The position numbers and the translations under genes were made by a program. A stretch of 6,612 nt of DNA. It comes from Actinomycetes bacterium. GTDB taxonomy: Bacteria > Actinomycetota > Actinomycetes > Actinomycetales > Micrococcaceae. This document shows, in pieces, positions 6,036-6,612 of this stretch (position 1 is the stretch's first letter; each line of letters begins with the position of its first letter). Location: contig JAFAAV010000111.1 of the NCBI GenBank assembly GCA_023426375.1, positions 1 through 6,612 of the forward strand, read 5' to 3'. A model generated the notes under the pieces. It ran no database searches and was not told the origin of the DNA. It saw nothing but the letters and a program-made list of their open reading frames with translations.

Positions 6036-6064
6036 CTCGTCGCAGACTCGGGGTCTGAGGCGAG
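6036..6064 (+). repeat. Imperfect hairpin in the spacer between dodecin and the small ORF
   Basis: The arms at 6036-6047 and 6053-6064 pair around a 5-nt loop, with CAGAC/GTCTG inside and CTCG/CGAG outside. On plus-strand RNA the middle has one wobble and one mismatch; minus-strand RNA is less stable. It lies 45 bp past the stop of the minus-strand small ORF and could end that transcript, but no U-tract follows on either strand. The rest of 5942-6108 shows no gene. Confidence 0.35.
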
Positions 6065-6108
6065 CGAGCGCACCTGTGGTGAACGATGAGCTTGTCGTGC
6101 GTCTAATT

Positions 6109-6288
6109 CTAATCATTCGTCTCGATCGTCTGAACGATGGAGGCTCGCACGGTCAGGACCTTCCTGGTGCGGGATGCATCTGCGTAAAACACGAAGTAGT
6201 CACCTTCCTGTCGGTAATTGCGCGCTTGAACGGTCTTTTCAAACGTGCCCGGTTGGCCTAGATCTTTGTTGATGCTGAAATTCGTCAT
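6109..6288 (-). CDS. Small hypothetical protein downstream of arr (59 aa)
   Basis: The ORF starts at ATG 6286-6288 and encodes MTNFSINKDLGQPGTF, then YRQEGDYFVFYADASRTRKV, ending SIVQTIETND before TAG. An AGGA at 6297-6300 is 8 nt from the ATG. About two thirds of codons end in G or C, fitting the genome. The middle and C-terminal parts alternate polar and hydrophobic residues as in beta strands (DYFVFYAD, KVLTVRASIVQTI). No membrane segment, signal peptide or Cys is present. I do not recognise a family. It lies 60 bp downstream of arr on the same strand with no hairpin between, so co-transcription is plausible. An overlapping plus-strand frame (6076-6261) has no ribosome site and is less likely. 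Confidence 0.55.
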   Translation of the reverse strand: MTNFSINKDLGQPGTFEKTVQARNYRQEGDYFVFYADASRTRKVLTVRASIVQTIETND

Positions 6289-6348
6289 GTTGTTCGTCCT
6301 AGCTGGTCAAAGTCATATGGAATGGGGCCGATGTGGATAGTGGCGCAG

Positions 6349-6612
6349 TCAATCGATAATCGTGTTTTCACCTCGATCTCGGAGGTCCGCCAGGCCGTCC
6401 CGCATGGCCTGGATCTGCTCCGGAGTGTGCCCGGTCCAGTTCTCAAGCTCCGACAAAACGAGTACGCCCTCCACGGTTCTGTAGGACCGGGTGGGATTCC
6501 CGGGGAACCGTTTGTCGGTGACATTCGGATCATCTTCGATTGGTCCGGTCGGTTCCACAACGTAGATCCGTCCCGGGCCGTCACCTGTCGCGAGCTCAGC
6601 TCCCCACGCCGC
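6349..6612 (-). CDS. arr: Rifamycin ADP-ribosyltransferase Arr, C-terminal 87 residues (N-terminus outside window)
   Basis: The frame is open to the window edge and reads AAWGAELATGDGPGRIYVVE, then PTGPIEDDPNVTDKRFPGNP, then TRSYRT. This is the strongly conserved half of Arr enzymes, which transfer ADP-ribose from NAD+ to the C23 hydroxyl of rifampicin and inactivate it. The catalytic Asp is expected in the EDDPN segment; the His and Tyr of the triad lie in the missing part. The end, GHTPEQIQAMRDGL and RDRGENTIID, matches the family's C-terminal helix and tail, so the 3' end is intact. Arr is usually about 140 residues, so some 50 residues lie beyond the window. A GTG at 6556-6558 is an internal codon and not the start. 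Chromosomal arr is widespread in actinobacteria and does not itself indicate mobility; no integron or insertion sequence is seen. Confidence 0.93.
   Translation of the reverse strand, partial: AAWGAELATGDGPGRIYVVEPTGPIEDDPNVTDKRFPGNPTRSYRTVEGVLVLSELENWTGHTPEQIQAMRDGLADLRDRGENTIID

Noticed and set aside
6076..6261. 61-codon plus-strand frame opposite the small ORF behind arr
   Set aside because: No Shine-Dalgarno and no operon partner; the minus-strand frame has both.
6285..6584. 99-codon minus-strand frame overlapping arr
   Set aside because: It is an out-of-frame shadow of arr; the frame read from the window edge carries the diagnostic Arr motifs.
6349..6612. arr as part of an integron cassette
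   Set aside because: No attC-like palindrome, integrase or other cassette is visible within the window, and chromosomal arr is common in actinobacteria.

Overview
The window comes from a high-GC Gram-positive chromosome, most likely an actinobacterium of the Micrococcales type. The evidence is the kind of proteins encoded (a short PspC-domain protein, an actinobacterial-style Fpg/Nei-like glycosylase, an Arr enzyme, a PemK/MazF toxin of the form common in actinobacteria), frequent GTG/TTG starts, and GC-rich third codon positions. The genus cannot be fixed from the sequence alone.

Layout. Positions 2-229 (+) hold the 3' part of a PemK/MazF-type toxin gene interrupted by an in-frame TAA, so it is a probable pseudogene. 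A long hairpin at 246-284 separates it from a convergent 79-aa PspC-domain membrane protein (299-538, -). A divergent intergenic region with two interlocked palindromes follows. It leads into a two-gene + strand DNA-repair unit: a YcaQ/AlkX-like winged-helix DNA glycosylase (733-1935) and, 15 bp later, an Fpg/Nei-family glycosylase (1951-2805).

Next is a divergent metabolic module. A GlxA-type AraC regulator with a DJ-1-like N-terminal domain (2879-3826, -) faces an isochorismatase-family hydrolase (3943-4560, +). An LLM-class flavin monooxygenase (4621-5652, +) follows the hydrolase. The 116-bp divergent spacer holds an 8-bp inverted repeat with half-sites 30 bp apart, a candidate operator. 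A dodecin gene (5671-5880, -) with a TTG start and a strong Shine-Dalgarno converges on the monooxygenase. It has a palindrome next to a good -10 box.

The right end carries a small 59-codon minus-strand ORF (6109-6288). It lies 60 bp downstream of the 3' end of arr, the rifamycin ADP-ribosyltransferase gene, which runs off the window (6349-6612, -).

Functionally this looks like ordinary accessory or housekeeping chromosome: DNA repair, an inducible small-molecule oxidation/hydrolysis module, flavin buffering and rifamycin resistance. I do not see a clearly new defence or mobile system. The points most worth a second look are the nonsense-mutated toxin, the paired glycosylases, the GlxA-controlled hydrolase/monooxygenase pair with its candidate operator, and the unrecognised small gene behind arr.
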